Below are positions 1-11,612 of a stretch of DNA of 64,000 bases, in pieces. Origin of the DNA: Agarophyton chilense (Eukaryota > Rhodophyta > Florideophyceae > Gracilariales > Gracilariaceae); contig JARGXX010000132.1 in assembly GCA_030374765.1 (NCBI GenBank), positions 518,501 through 582,500 of the forward strand. The letters run 5' to 3'. The notes beneath the pieces are model-generated. The model had not been told where the DNA came from. It did not search any database and saw nothing but the letters and a program-made list of their open reading frames with translations. Each line of letters opens with the position of its first letter. Within the stretch, counting starts at the first letter, position 1. A program made the translations under genes and the position numbers.

Positions 1-1737
1 TTCGGCGATGCGCTGTCGCACCCTCATCCAAGCGGACATGCCGTACGTTTGCTGCGAGCAGGAAGCAGAGTGCCATTTCAGGGTGAACAAACTCCTTTCG
101 GACCTACATGCCGACTTCATCTCGCCCCATTGGAGATTTCCTCCGGCGGGCCACAACCTCTTGGCGCTCATGTGGTTTCGACCGACGTATGACCGCCCGT
201 TCTGAATGTCCAATAGGGTCTATTGGAACGAGATGCATGAGCCCGATGGTCGTTTGCGTCAATTTCTGGGGTTCTTCTTCTGTTGGCACCAGGTGGAGTT
301 TCAAGACATGAGCGCAGACAAACGTCTTCCTTTGTATCTTTGGCTTCCCCACATGGATGAGAACCAATGGGTCATGTAGTGGGGTGTCTCGCCGCTCCTT
401 TTGGTTTCCACACCGTCTGTGGTGGCGTATCACTCGTCCCAACTCATGGGCGATTACAATGACCGAAGGTCTTGGCTGTCCTGGTGGCTACTCTTCGTTG
501 AGTTTGTCATAATGTCCCTTACATCCATCCTGGATACCTCGAAGTACGGAATCCGTGGTACTGTTTGTTCAGATGATTGGAGGGTATGGTCCGACGAGAA
601 CATACTCGGTCCTCGAGGTCGCCTAATCCCGCTCCCGAACATCGCGATCCGCTTCCTAAGGAATTTGGGCATCCAGAATATCGTCAGTGGGACCCAATTC
701 GACTTCGAGGAGACTGAGGCCCTTTTGGATCATGTCCTACAGGTGGAGTGGGGCAAGACTCCCGGTTTTTTTTGGTATGACCACGATACCGACTCGTTCA
801 CGCCCATTCCGCTACATCCGCCGGGTCGGGAGGCCACTTGTGCTTATCACGCCAAGCCTTTGAAGAATCTACCATCGAATATTCCGAGGCGTCATGTGCC
901 CTACTATAATCCGAAAGCCATTCGTTTCAAACCCCTGTGCTTCGAGCCTGATGTGGAAGTTACGCCATTTATTTCTGCTGGTATGTCCGATGAAGAATCC
1001 ATCGGTGAAGGTCCCTTTTTCCTACCCGTAGAGGGCGTTAATCCTCCGGTCGAGTCCGCTGTTTTGTTGCCGACCGCCTCCCCTCCTCCAGCTCCTCCGG
1101 GCGCTCCTCCTCAGGATGAACTCTCATACGAGCCGCACGTCGCCCAAGTGGACAATCCTCCTGGTGAAGTTACTGTCGTAGAAAAAAGTCCTGTAGCTGA
1201 TGCACTGGCTCAAACGTTCACTGCGGGCGTCGACATCGCTCCGTCCTCTCCATTGCCACACTTTCCGGCTTCGGTCACGGCTGCGGCTTCGGATCTCAGT
1301 CATGTCTGCCGTACCGTTGGCACTACGGCCTTGACGAACATTGCGACAGTCCTGAGAAATGCTTGCTCTTGAGCGCGTCGCTCGGCGCGCTACACCGCAG
1401 TTGTCCAACAGGGTCAGGATCTCAAGACCGCTATGGTCAACATTCTGCAGCAGAATTCCCAAGTGATTTTCAGAAGGTCTCTGCCGACTTGGATGCCCGG
1501 TATGGTCAAAATGTGAAGGACCAGGAGGCTTCCGATGGTTTCGATAGTTCCTCTCGTGAATCTCCGCCAAAGAAGCGTGCTCAGCCCTCTGGGGCCCATC
1601 CTAGTGGTCTAATAAGCTCCTCGCGTAACCCTAATCCCGGGGCCTTAAGGACTCTGTATGGTCCCGAAGAGCGGGGTAAGAGCTTCCGCGTAGTTTCCTC
1701 GAGTTCCTCACTGTCCGTCGGTGGCCGGTCCAGGTAA
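1..1737 (+). pseudogene. Antisense accessory coding region of gypsy copy A
   Basis: Plus-strand coding, opposite to gag-pol and between pol and the missing 3' LTR. The longest open stretch (401-1372) encodes a protein rich in Trp, Tyr and Pro with a block containing HDTDSFTPIPLHP, then a proline-rich hinge. A further part ends with a serine/acidic run and SPPKKRA, which resembles a basic nuclear localisation signal. The same protein is encoded antisense in copy C (about 50.6-52.85 kb), and a distant relative lies antisense in copy B (about 26.2-28.1 kb). I recognise no named domain. It has a few breaks, and its N-terminal part may lie outside the window. Confidence 0.7.
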
Positions 1738-4700
1738 ACAAGTTCTCCATTCCCAGAGGTCGGTGTGTTCCAAACGGCTGTGTCGAAATTGACCGTGTAT
1801 GGCCGTTGGGCTTCGGTTAGTACAGCTCTGGCCGATTGGATGATGCGGTCGATGTGTCGGCGCAAATAACGCTTCGCATGTGTACGAGTCATTCCTTCTG
1901 TTATGTCCTGGGGTGTGATAGACTCCTGAAGGTCCACAGCTCTCGGCAGCGGCGCTGTCGTTAGCGTTAAGGCGAACGGTGTTGTCCCTGTGAAAGCGTG
2001 CACCTGCGTGTTGTAGGCATAAACCAGTGGCTCAATGTATTTGTCCCGGTCCACTTGGTACTCCGATACCTAATGTGCCATTCGGTCCAGAAGGGTGCAG
2101 TTGAAGCGTTCGGCTTGACCACTGGTTTGCGGATGGTACGCCATGGTGGTCACATGTTTGATACCTAAGGTAGCACAAACGTGTGAGGAGAATTTGGATA
2201 CAAACTGGCTGCCGTTATCAATAAGGAGGCAGAGTGGCATGCCAGATGAATATACCCAGTGGGACAAGAAGGCCGTGGCAACATCCGTGGTTGTTTTCTC
2301 CCCTAGGGGTAGGGCTGGGGTAAGTTCGGTAAAGCTATCGGTTATATCCAAAACAAACCGTTTCTCATGGGACGACTTAGGCAAAGGCCCAAGTATATCC
2401 ATTGCGACAAATTCCATCAGACCTGCGGCGGGTAAGTGCTTCAATTTGGTCCGATGGGTGGTGCGAGACCCCGGGATCTGTGCGCACGATGTACACTTTC
2501 ATGCGGTTTGCCATAGGTCGTGCGCCATTGGTGGCCAGTAAAAGAACGTCCTTAGGGTCTGGTACATTCGTCGGCCTTCAGGGTGACCAGCGAAGTGAGG
2601 GAATGCGCGACGTGTAGGAATCGTCCCATTAGTGAATTTGATACTATCCGTTGGAGTGCACCATCCAGCGGTGAGCGGCGAGACAGTAGTTCAAGTCGGT
2701 CATAGTCGCATAGGCGTCCAAGGGTTCCTACCAAGTGGGCTGTTTCCTTGCAGTACTCGTCTTCGACCAGCGCCTGTAGGAGTTCCTCGATAGTTATGGG
2801 GTGGAGCTCTTTCTCCTCCGAGGCTATCGCATTAACCTAAGGTGGGGCCGAATTGGGCGGTACTGTCTCCAAGTACAATAGGTATACTCCGTTCTCCTTT
2901 ACCTCAGAATCTTCCGATTGCAACTTAGCCATACAGTCATCTGTTTCCGTATAGTCCTGAGGTTCATCGTCTGTAAAGAAGGTAGGAATTAGGTCGTCCA
3001 ATGGAGTGTCGTCAGTTCCGTCGGTAATGATTGGCGAGAGGGCATCTGCTGTCTGGTGCTTAATGCCTGGCCTATAGGTTATCTCATAGTCATATTCGGA
3101 GAGCCTGAGGCGCCACCTAGCGAGGCGACTCGATGCATCGGCCATATTGAGTAACCAGCGGAGTGAATCATGGTCTGTCCTAATGGTACACCTGGTTCCC
3201 TCGAGATACGGACGGAGTGACAATACGGACCATACTATGGCTAGAAATTCCTTTTCGGTCGTACTATAGTTTCGTTCCGCGCTGTTGAGAGTTCTGCTCC
3301 AGTATCCAATATGTCCATAGTTCTTTGGTAACTCCTGTTCCTGTAGCAGTCCACAACCCAATTGGTCTTCAGAGGCATCTGTTTCCAGGACGAAAGGCCT
3401 ATTGAGCTTTGGTAAAGCCAATATGGGCGGGTTCAGCAATTTGTCCGTTAGGGGCTGAAATGCCTCGTACTGGTCGTCGGTAAGGGCTTCCAACTCCGAG
3501 GGTGTTCCTTTCTTCAGCATTGCGTTTACAAAAGCCGAGATTTTGGCAAACCCTTGAAGGAATCGTCGGTAAACATTGCGCAAATCACGAAGGATCATAG
3601 TTCCGTGTAAGTTCTGGGAAGCTTAGCCTGCCGGATCGCATTCGTGGTCCGTGTGGCCACCTTTAGCTGTCCTGGGAGGACGACTTGACCGGGATACTCC
3701 ACTGAAGCTTGGAAGAAGGCGCTTTTGCGGAGTTTCAGTGTTACTCCAGCGTCCTTTAGGATGGTGAGAACCTTCTTCACGTGGCCAAGGTGTTCATTTA
3801 CGGTCCATGAGAAGATTATTACGTCATTCAAATAGACTAAGGCGAATTTCCATTTGACTCTGGACAGTATAATTCCCATTACCTTTTCGAAAGTGGCTGG
3901 TGCGTTCTTCAAACCAAAGAGCATGCGAGTAAATCTGAACAGAATTTCATGGGTCGTAAAGGTTGTCAGCGCTCTCGCATCTTCAGCCAAAGGGATTTGC
4001 CAGTATCCAGAGTTAGCGTCCAGTTTGGTAAATAAAACAGCTTCGCCTAAGGAATCCAGACAGTCCTCCATGCGGGGCATTGGGTATGAGTCCCTCTTGG
4101 TTAATGCGTTCAGCTTCCTGTAGTCGACACAGAACCTGACGGAGCCATCTTTCTTCGCCACGAAAACAAGAAGACTTTCCCATTCGGATTGGTTTGGAGG
4201 CGCCGGCTCTATGAATTGAGCTTTGCGCATCTTGTCCATCTGGACGGCGACAATTTCCCTACCTTTAAGGCCGGTGCGGTATGGGTGCTGGAAATGTGGT
4301 CTAGCATCATCCTGAAGGTCAATGCGGTGTGTGGTGGATCTGATTGTGCCCAATCTACCTGACCACATGGCCTCGTACTCCCTGAAAAGATCAAATATCT
4401 GGGGCCTATAGGAGTCGAATTCTGCGCCGATAGCCACCGTCCCCTCCCAAAAGTCTACGTCCTCGTCGGGAGTTGGCGTCGCAAGGTTATCCATTTGGGC
4501 CTCCATAATGGCCACGGGCGCGGGTAGAGTGATACAAATCACTGCACCTTTAGGTAACCGCACGGGTTTACCTCGGAAGTTGCTGATTATGACCAAAAAG
4601 GACCTGTTGGGGTGGATGTCCATTACTCCATTGGCCATCAAGATAAAGTGCTTCAGAACCGTTTTTGGGTGGTTCTGAATCGTTACGAGACCTGAGAACT

Positions 4701-5244
4701 GGGAATGGACCGATAACGTGATTTGGGTCAGCGGGTGTATTGCTATTGCCTTTGACGAGCGAACCTTATTGGACTTCGTGTTTTCGGAGATAAACGCTTG
4801 TCTGCGGTTATTTTCTAGGCCTGGGGCGGAACCAGTTATGGGGATGGAAGGTGCGCGGTAGAACGCGACTTTCCTAAGGCCTGGATGAATGGACTTAATG
4901 CATAGGTCGATACAGGAGGTCCTTAGGATTGCCTCAGCGCCCAAATTAGGACATACAAGTAACAACGTGCGGACTTTGAATTGTTCTAACTGGAGGTAAA
5001 GTAATACTATCCTTTTCATGTCCATTGACCTACGTGATGCATCTGTATTCATGAAGGTCTTTCTTGCCTTAACGAAATCTTGCCAACCCAGTGGGAGTGG
5101 CTTAGGATGGACCAAGTTGGGACCAGCCCCTGTGTCCAATACGGCTGTGTTTACTCGAGAGTTGTTGGAGCGAAGTCCCACAGTCACTCGAAATTTGTAA
5201 TTCTCTTTCCTGAGGATACAGACAGGGTCGTTACTGTGTTTCAA
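1581..5244 (-). pseudogene. pol region of gypsy copy A (fossil)
   Basis: The minus strand shows an aspartic protease segment with a DTGAG active-site motif near 5.13 kb, a gypsy reverse transcriptase with FCVDYRKLN and FGLKNAPATF motifs (4.2-3.8 kb), an RNase H with an ETDAS motif near 3.38 kb, and an integrase core with YHPQTSGQAERFN near 2.13 kb. The integrase C-terminal part runs on to about 1.58 kb and meets the opposite-strand coding region tail to tail. The order is gypsy. About half a dozen breaks are apparent, so the copy is not functional. No chromodomain was recognised here, unlike copy C. Confidence 0.88.
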
Positions 5245-5375
5245 TTTTGGTTCATCCTGAGTGGTCCATTGCGGGTGGTATAGATGGGGGGGGGGTGAGG
5301 GGCTCTTTGGTTCATAACCATCCAGTTGGTTGAGGCAGGGGCTTAAAGAGGGAAGATTTGCCTCGCGTCGACCCT

Positions 5376-7669
5376 CTAAGAATTTTCCGATGGAGCTTTC
5401 GTTTCTTCCTGAGAATAAGATTCGTCTTCGGGGTTGTCCCTTGAGTCTACAATGGAATGGACCTGTGGGGCTTTGATCGTAGTAATCGGAAGCCTGGCAT
5501 AGTGTGAGCTTCCAGGGATCCCTGTTGCTCGTTGGTGTGCCCTGTTCAACATTCCTTCGGATCGCCGGCTCCGGTAATTATCGTCCCTTAAGGCTAGGAG
5601 GTTTTTGCCTGCGTCCTCAAGCAGATACCTCGTGCAGTCACAAGGTTGGACCATTGAAGGGTAGAGGAAGCAAGCCCTCGGGGAGCGAACAAAAACGTCC
5701 TTGCGGGGCGGAAAGGGGGAATGCTTGGGTGAGGGTGGACCAGTGGTCGCTGTAGCTACCTGGGAGGTATATGATAGGGACCCGGACGGAGGAGCACTGA
5801 AAATAATCGCGAGGACATCTCCCGAGTCGGGGAAATGGAGTGATGCATCCATGTCCGATTATGTGGAGCTAATAAAATGGACTTGAGTTTGTTTGCGCAA
5901 TGGAATTGCGTGTACTCTGGATATCTCAGCGTGTCACCTGGAAGTCCTATAGGTTTTGCCATATCCTTTGGAATAGGTAACGAGCCTTCGTAAGGAGTAT
6001 TGTGGGTTTTTCGTGTGGTAATTGCAGACATGTCTCCGAATAGAAGGGAGTAGTCGTGTGATGAAGTGACGTTTGAGCCGTCCTTCGAAGAATGAGTTTC
6101 CACATTGGTAAGCCTTCTTTCATAGGTCGTCTGCGAAAGCCAATTCGGTCATGTTGGAGCTCTGCCTAAAGAAGATTACTTCCTGTCGGGCATCCATTAT
6201 AACGTCATCCGTGGCGTTAGTTTCCGAGAGGTAATGAACAACCTGAGGGTATGACTGGAGGAGCTCACGGTCTTGAGCATCCACGAGGTCAGTTGTGCCA
6301 GATATCTTCGAAACCACTTGGCCACGCGCCTGTCCTGTAAGGAAGAATTGGAAAAGGTACAGAGCGGCGCCCTCGTGAACACCGTTCTGATCGCAGGTCG
6401 TACGGAACAAACTGAGAAGCCTAAGGACAGCAATGGGATCGGAACCCGAAAACTTGTCCGTAATGGTTAGTTGCATCCGTTTGGCCAATTTGACGAGTCT
6501 GCCAGCCACCGAACCAGACTATTTCGGGGACGTGTCGGGCAGACGATATTTCCGGTAGTCAAAAGTCTTAAGGAGAAGTTCGTTGGAGGTTGTCAGTGTT
6601 CCGAAGCCTCGAACGGCAGCCTCATTCACTTCCGAGTCGGTCGATTCGGTCGAGGCCGATTCGGAATCATTCGTGTCTGAATGGCCTCTTCTTCTGCTAC
6701 TTCTTTTCTTCTTTCTCCTGCGTTTGGTTCTTTTCTTTCCAGGGGAATAGGGACTTAAAGGATCGATCTCGCTTTCAGATCCCATGGAGCCCTGAGGTCG
6801 CCGTTCCTCATATAATCCGTCGGGTGGGGCAAGCGGTCTCTTTTTTATACGCGGAGCTTCTATTCTGCTCCTCGCTTGTTCATCCCTTGGTTTTTCATGA
6901 TGGGCAATTTGTCTCTCATCTAGACGCGGAGCTTTTCTTCTGCTCTTAGATTTTCCCACCATTGGGTTTTCCTGATGGTATTCCCGGCGAGAGGCAGATA
7001 ATGCCGCCACTTTTGGGGGTTCGGTAGAGGTTTGCAATATTTAGACCGCATGTTTAATTTGCGGTGGAGTGGTCCTAGGGACCAAATTGGCTGCCTGGCG
7101 GGGGACTGCTCCTTGAACGGTCTGTAGGAGGGAGTCTATGAATAATTCAGACTCCACTACCTTAGGGACGATTCGCGTGATGAGGTAGTCCGTATGATCA
7201 GCGATCACCGTAGCGAGTCAAATGTCCACAATGGAATCCATGGGGGCTGAGCAGAGCTCACGGAGATGGGCCAGAGAAGGTTGGCAAGCCCTGTGAGCAC
7301 GTTTTCTCTCATTCCTTCGGTCTGGTGGGTTTTTCCTTGAAATGTCTTTGGCCTAGAGGTGGCCCTGGTGAGGAGTTCTCGTAGCTGCCACCGTGATCGG
7401 CGAATCCTTTCAGGGTCGTCTATGGGAGTCAGTACTCCTTGCGGATGGCTTCTCATGCTCCTGCGGTCGCCAACATTATCAACCTGAGGTTCAGGCGATA
7501 TCGTCGGTGTTGCAGTGGCAGCTGGTCCATCTGTAGGAGTCCTATGGTCTGGTCGGTTGGATGTGTTTCCTGCGTCAATAATGGCGGTTGCTTCTGTACT
7601 TCTGGTCCGTTGGGGAATTAAACCAAAGGTTAGAATCCGGATGATTCTTAGTTCCAGTGGTCTGTTCAA
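5376..7669 (-). pseudogene. gag region of gypsy copy A (fossil)
   Basis: Several minus-strand reading frames cover this span. They include a charged segment rich in lysine and arginine followed by a serine/acidic run (around 6.55-6.75 kb) and a capsid-like helical segment (around 6.12-6.51 kb). The same blocks in the same order occur in copy C at 44.37-46.07 kb, which is the main reason for calling this gag. No CCHC knuckle was recognised. The region is broken in several places. Confidence 0.75.
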
Positions 7670-7684
7670 TTATTCCAAAGGTTT

Positions 7685-7700
7685 CTGAGTCGGGAGACCA
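7685..7700 (-). other. Primer-binding site of gypsy copy A
   Basis: Three bases inside the LTR, the element strand reads TGGTCTCCCGACTCAG. The first 13 bases are identical to the site of copy B at 17972-17987, which has the same 3-base spacer. The complement ends CGGGAGACCA, like the 3' end of yeast tRNA-Tyr, so a tRNA-Tyr primer is a reasonable inference. No tRNA gene is present in the window to confirm it. Confidence 0.7.
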
Positions 7701-7703
7701 AAA

Positions 7704-8147
7704 TATAACGCAATGACTGTTGGGTCAGCGTACGGGCCTCGAGGGGTGGTAGCGTGGTAGAGCGGGTCCTAAGGTTCGAATACTTGACGGCGGCACTACC
7801 AAAGTACTTGGTTCAATTGGCTGGCGTTTAATGCGTAGTGCTACAGTTGGAGCTACGGAAACGATGGCTTGAAAACCAAAGGGTGGAACTAATATACCAA
7901 AGGGGTTTATTTAGTATCGTAACGGTGCCTACCTTACTCTAAGGGAGAAGCGTCACTCGAGTTAAGTAAATAGTACTGGCGAGGTGCTGGGATCTCCCTG
8001 GCACTGTAATGCTAATCTATTACACTTATTAAAATAATTAATAATCTTCATGAGTCCACCTGAGGTCGACTTGTCCACTTGTCGTCTGTAAGATACCCCA
8101 TGGCCCAGTGGCTTCCAGGGCTCAACCGTTATTATCGCTTCTTCACA
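7704..8147 (-). repeat. 5' LTR of gypsy copy A
   Basis: About 444 bp. In element orientation it begins TGTGAAG and ends CATTGCGTTATA. It aligns over its whole length with the 3' LTR of copy C (53063-53508) and over its 3' part with the LTR fragment at 42852-43026. The outer flank carries no second LTR inside the window, so no insertion age can be taken from LTR divergence for this copy. Confidence 0.9.
7755..7783 (+). promoter_or_regulatory. Antisense tRNA-like A-box and B-box in the LTR of copy A
   Basis: On the strand opposite to gag-pol, TGGTAGAGCGG (7755-7765) fits the RNA polymerase III A-box and GGTTCGAATAC (7773-7783) is one base off the B-box consensus. A T-arm-like stem surrounds the second box. 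There is no room for an anticodon arm, so this is tRNA-like rather than a tRNA gene. The pair is conserved in the LTRs at 42.9 and 53.4 kb. Promoter activity is inference. Confidence 0.45.
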
Positions 8148-9306
8148 CATTATCCCAACTTTTATAGCACAAAAACAAAGAAAAAGCCCAAAAATAAAGA
8201 ACTAATACAAAAAACTCTGTTTGGTATGAATTCAAGCAATGTTTGAGCCATACCGCATGCTTTTCTAACACAAAAACGCGTAGAAGTAGGCGTTATCTGT
8301 TCTATGATACGTAATTTTGCAAGAATAATTGCAACAAAACTGTATTTAAATGTAAAATGTTCTAAAATATGACGCAAATTTAAAAGTCAAAACTGGTTAA
8401 ACTATAGAACAACAAAATAATCTACTTTTGAAAACGCACCAGAAACGCAAAATTACGTTATGTTTCTCAGAAAAAGCTCATTAAAAAAGAGTATGGGAAA
8501 AAGAAAATGTTTTGGACATAAAATGTGAATGTGGACGGACCAGGTTTCTACAACTTTTATTGTCACGATTATTGCAAAACAAATTTGAGTTTTGTAAATG
8601 TTTTTTTGTTGAACATCTGAGATGGTTTTAGATGGCATACCTAAAGAAACACCACCTAAAATAGGGTTTTTAAAGATATAATGACTTAGAAACGTTATGA
8701 TAAAGTGTTAGAAAGATATGAGCTACCTTACTTTTACTTTGCGTATGAATTAAAATTTGGTTTTTAGCAGAATATTGCGCTTGTAAAGAAGTCAAATGTT
8801 TAGAAACAGTACATGAATGGTTTAAATATGACTGATACGGATCTCCTATGGCGAATTTCTGATGTAAACTTTATTGAAAACATGTATGGAGTGCTAGATT
8901 AGATGATTTTTGGGCAAATTAGACAGTTCAGTACAGTCTTTTATTCGAAACTTTGTAACACAAATTACTGTGAAAAAATTATCTCTAATTTAATTCATTT
9001 TTTCATTGAATAAATGATAAGGCACTCTATAAGTGTCATTAGGGTTAAAGAAGCGAAAACAAACTACTGAAAGCGCGCTGTAGAGAATATGACTGATGAA
9101 AGGATACGTTTTTTAAACAGTATTGTGACTTGATATTTTTCATGTGTTGTTTTTATAGAGTGTACTGTACTCCAAAAGGCAAATTACAAAATCTTTGTGC
9201 AAGGGATATGTTTTTGAAACAGACTTTACATGTATTGCTACTGTACGACGCAAAGAAGCCTTGAAGTAGCCCACGATAACCCGTTACCTTTCTCACCTAC
9301 GAATAA
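8148..9306. other. AT-rich stretch without recognised gene
   Basis: This sequence has homopolymer-rich AT composition, unlike the GC-richer gypsy DNA next to it. Frames on both strands are short and show no conserved motif. I see no RNA gene, LTR or terminal repeat here. Confidence 0.6.
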
Positions 9307-9942
9307 TGTGCCGAACAGCCAGGCAGTGAGCTGGTCGAAAGGAACCCAAGTCCGGAACAAAGAGCCAATTTACTTTCCAAGATATTCTTCTCAAGGTTCT
9401 TTCCCATCATCTATCAGGGCTGGAAGAACCCCTTGTTTGACAAAGCTCTGTTACAACTACGTGATTTTAAATGAAGTGAGTATACGTCGTATAATCTACT
9501 TGGAAAGTACGAAAATATCAAGGATAGTACTTCCAAGCATCCCAAACTGCAGATAGCTCTCTTCAAAAACCACCGTTCAGCACTCTTTTTCACCGCTGCT
9601 CTCAAAGTAGTGGACTTTGCCATACAACTTTTTCACCCGGTTTTTGTCAATCATCTTCTCTAGTTTTTACAAAACAAGAGCATTGGGCTATAGCCTCCGA
9701 GCAACACTGTGGGTATCAAATGGTCTTTTGGGCTCTGTGCAGCTCCACTGGTCAAGGCTCTTGTTGAGAACCATTACTTCATGCGCACTATTCCTGGCTG
9801 TATGCGAGTGCGCTCAGAGCTGCAAGGTGCAATATATGACAAAAGCCTGCGAATGAGCCCCTCTGCAAAAGCCACGTCTTCGCTCGGAGAGATTGTCAAT
9901 CTCAAGCAGCTTGAAACACAGCGTATCGGCGATTTCTTCTAA
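9307..9942 (+). pseudogene. ABC transporter (ABCC/MRP-like) pseudogene fragment
   Basis: One plus-strand frame reads like the start of the first transmembrane domain of an ABCC (multidrug-resistance-associated) transporter. It begins with the L0-type linker (NLLSKIFFSRFFPIIYQG, then NPLFDKALLQLRDF) and ends with SELQGAIYDKSLRMS and GEIVNLKQLETQRIGDFF, which match the family pattern of RSAL-IYRKALRLS and GEIVNLMSVDAQR. The frame stays constant but has in-frame stops at 9472, 9661 and 9691 and ends at 9940. Only about 210 codons of a protein normally over 1,200 residues remain, and both nucleotide-binding domains are absent. It is a host gene remnant, with the RPN5 remnant 0.5 kb downstream on the same strand. 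Confidence 0.75.
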
Positions 9943-10470
9943 TTCTATTCACAACGAAGTCGCTTGTTTCATCCCTGGCGGAGACCCACCTGTCAACGTT
10001 TCGAAGGGTTACTCCAAATTTTCTTTCTCGTACCTCCAATTTCCAGGTGCGAAGTAAGACCGTCGCGCCACAGGAAACCTGCAGTTCACTAGATCTTCCT
10101 GTTCTCGTGAAACCAACTCACTCGTGAAATTAATACAACGATGTAGACGGGAAGCCTTTTCTGATCACAACCGTCCAACTTTTCCGGACAAAAGAGAAAA
10201 CATCTTTGTCCGATACTTCGAGAAGGTTTCAGAACGTCTTCTCTGGGGCATATGCGACACATTCAACATGGTCCTGTGGACCGGTTGGTGCGGCACATGT
10301 TTGAAGCTTACCAGTGGAAATGATTGGTGCTTTTTTTTCAAACCGCAGCTGTCCGGACACCCTCTATCCCGTGGGTGTCTGAACGATTTCCTGCTGAGAG
10401 GCTTTCGTGCGACAGCATGTGTTCCATGTTCCACTTCAAGGGTGTGCTGGTAATATAATCTAGTCACTTC
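9943..10470 (+). other. Interval between two host gene fragments, possible further coding remnants
   Basis: Short plus-strand stretches look coding in amino-acid make-up, for example GGDPPVNVSKGYSKFSF near 9.98 kb and HMRHIQHGPVDRLVRHMF near 10.26 kb, but they lie in different frames and I cannot assign them to a family. No promoter, RNA gene or transposon end was recognised. Confidence 0.35.
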
Positions 10471-11250
10471 CAAGTTCGATTGTGTCTTGATAAGAACGAT
10501 TTTGTCCGTGGAGCAATCATCTCAAAGAAGATAATTCGTCGACAGCTAAGTAAGGAAGGCATTTCTGAAGTTAAATTGCGCTACTAAGCTCTCATGATTC
10601 GAATTCACACTCACAACTCAGACTACCTTCAGATATGCCGAGCGTAACTGAAGCGATACGACTCAATCATGGCGACGAAAAGGTAGAACTGGATGAGAGA
10701 GATCAAACTTGCATGTTTGCTTGTGATTCTGTGTCCGAGGGAGAGAATGAAAAATGAGTTGCTGCACAAAATCCAATCAATCAAGTCTATTAAAGAACTT
10801 TCCTCATACGCACAGCTGCTGAAACTGTTCTCCACAAATGAACTCATTCGATGGCCATTCCTATGGAGGAACATAATAATGAACTGAGAGCTACAGCTGC
10901 GATAGCAAAATCTGAAATCAAGAACGAAGAGTTGAAATGGACCGCAGCGCTTCAGGAACGGGTAGCCGAACATAATCTTCGCATCATGGAGAAGTACTAC
11001 TCTCTTATACGTTTGGACAGGCTTCCAGAGTTTCTGGATCTCTCTGGAGAAAAGACAGAGAGAAATCTTGCCGCCATGGTATCTGACAAGAAAGCGTTGT
11101 CGGCAAGAATTGACAGGCCAGAAAAACCTGTTTCATTTGCAAAACTGTACGACGCAGATGCCCTTTTTAAAGAGTTGGGCCTCCGATGTTTTTTCAATAT
11201 CTTCTTCGACATTTTTGTGTGTGGTGCCTTCAGAGAGCCCCAATCGATGC
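10471..11250 (+). pseudogene. PSMD12: 26S proteasome lid subunit RPN5/PSMD12 pseudogene fragment
   Basis: RPN5 is a PCI-domain subunit of the proteasome lid. Plus-strand translation follows the C-terminal half of the human protein closely. RLCLDKNDFVRGAIISKKI matches its RLCLAVKDYIRTQIISKKI. ELSSYAQLLKLFSTNELIRW matches KYKDLLKLFTTMELMRW. EHNLRIMEKYYSLI with LPEFLDLS matches the start of the PCI winged-helix part. The fragment has in-frame stops in its first third and shifts frame near 10.88 kb and again near 11.17 kb. The N-terminal half is missing. It ends about 60 bases before the LTR of gypsy copy E. A working copy must be elsewhere in the genome, since the subunit is essential in eukaryotes studied. 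Confidence 0.85.
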
Positions 11251-11313
11251 CTTTTTTGGAGGAGAATGGTTTGATTTCAGTATCAGACGAGGGTAAAGTT
11301 GTCGTATGGGCTG

Positions 11314-11612
11314 TGTTGATCAATACGGCTACGGGAGTCTACGCGCCGCGCTATCGTGTGGGAAAGAGAATAGGCACAAAGACCTTGAAAGTTCGTCCAA
11401 GGTTGCCTCCGGACTGGATATCTTCAATCGGGTCCGGGCTTTTATAATGCCACGTTCGGGCAGATGACCAAAGAGGGTCCTGCCTCTTTGGGCTGCTATA
11501 ACCCAACTGCTTTGGGTTACGAAAGTGCTACTTCTACACTACTACCTAATACGGCTAGGCCGTTCGAATTAATGACCAATCTAGCCAGCACTAGCATGCG
11601 TAGCCATCATCA
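11314..11612 (-). repeat. 3' LTR of gypsy copy E
   Basis: 299 bp, starting TGTTGATCAA and ending CATCATCA on the plus strand. It is the partner of 16322-16620. The inner flank on the element strand is a purine-rich tract (ATGGGGGAC), as expected next to a 3' LTR. Confidence 0.9.
11468..11563. repeat. Three consecutive hairpins inside the copy E LTR
   Basis: CCAAAGAGG/CCTCTTTGG (11468-11476 and 11483-11491, 6-base loop), AACCCAA/TTGGGTT (11500-11506 and 11512-11518, 5-base loop) and ACGGC/GCCGT (11551-11555 and 11559-11563). The same three occur in the other LTR with small changes. They may shape the LTR transcript, for example around polyadenylation or packaging, but the role is unknown. Confidence 0.6.

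Larger units (their letters stand above)
1..8147 (-). mobile_element. Ty3/gypsy LTR retrotransposon, copy A (family A/C), cut by the window edge
   Basis: Reading right to left, the copy shows one LTR (7704-8147), a tRNA primer-binding site, a gag region, a pol region in the order protease, reverse transcriptase, RNase H, integrase, and then an extra coding region on the opposite strand. That domain order is diagnostic of Ty3/gypsy. The 3' LTR lies off the left edge. It is the same family as copy C at 44.2-53.5 kb: LTR, gag and pol are recognisably alike over their length. The copy is clearly broken, with roughly ten or more interruptions across gag and pol, so it is a fossil of moderate age. 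Confidence 0.9.

Noticed and set aside
10165-10473. A minus-strand frame of about 100 codons
   Set aside because: It runs opposite to the same-strand gene remnants on either side, starts with no supported signal and shows no family motif.
9230-11313. A Helitron carrying the ABCC and RPN5 fragments
   Set aside because: I found no Helitron 3' hairpin with CTRR end, no terminal repeats and no second copy. Gene capture is kept only as a possibility in the findings.
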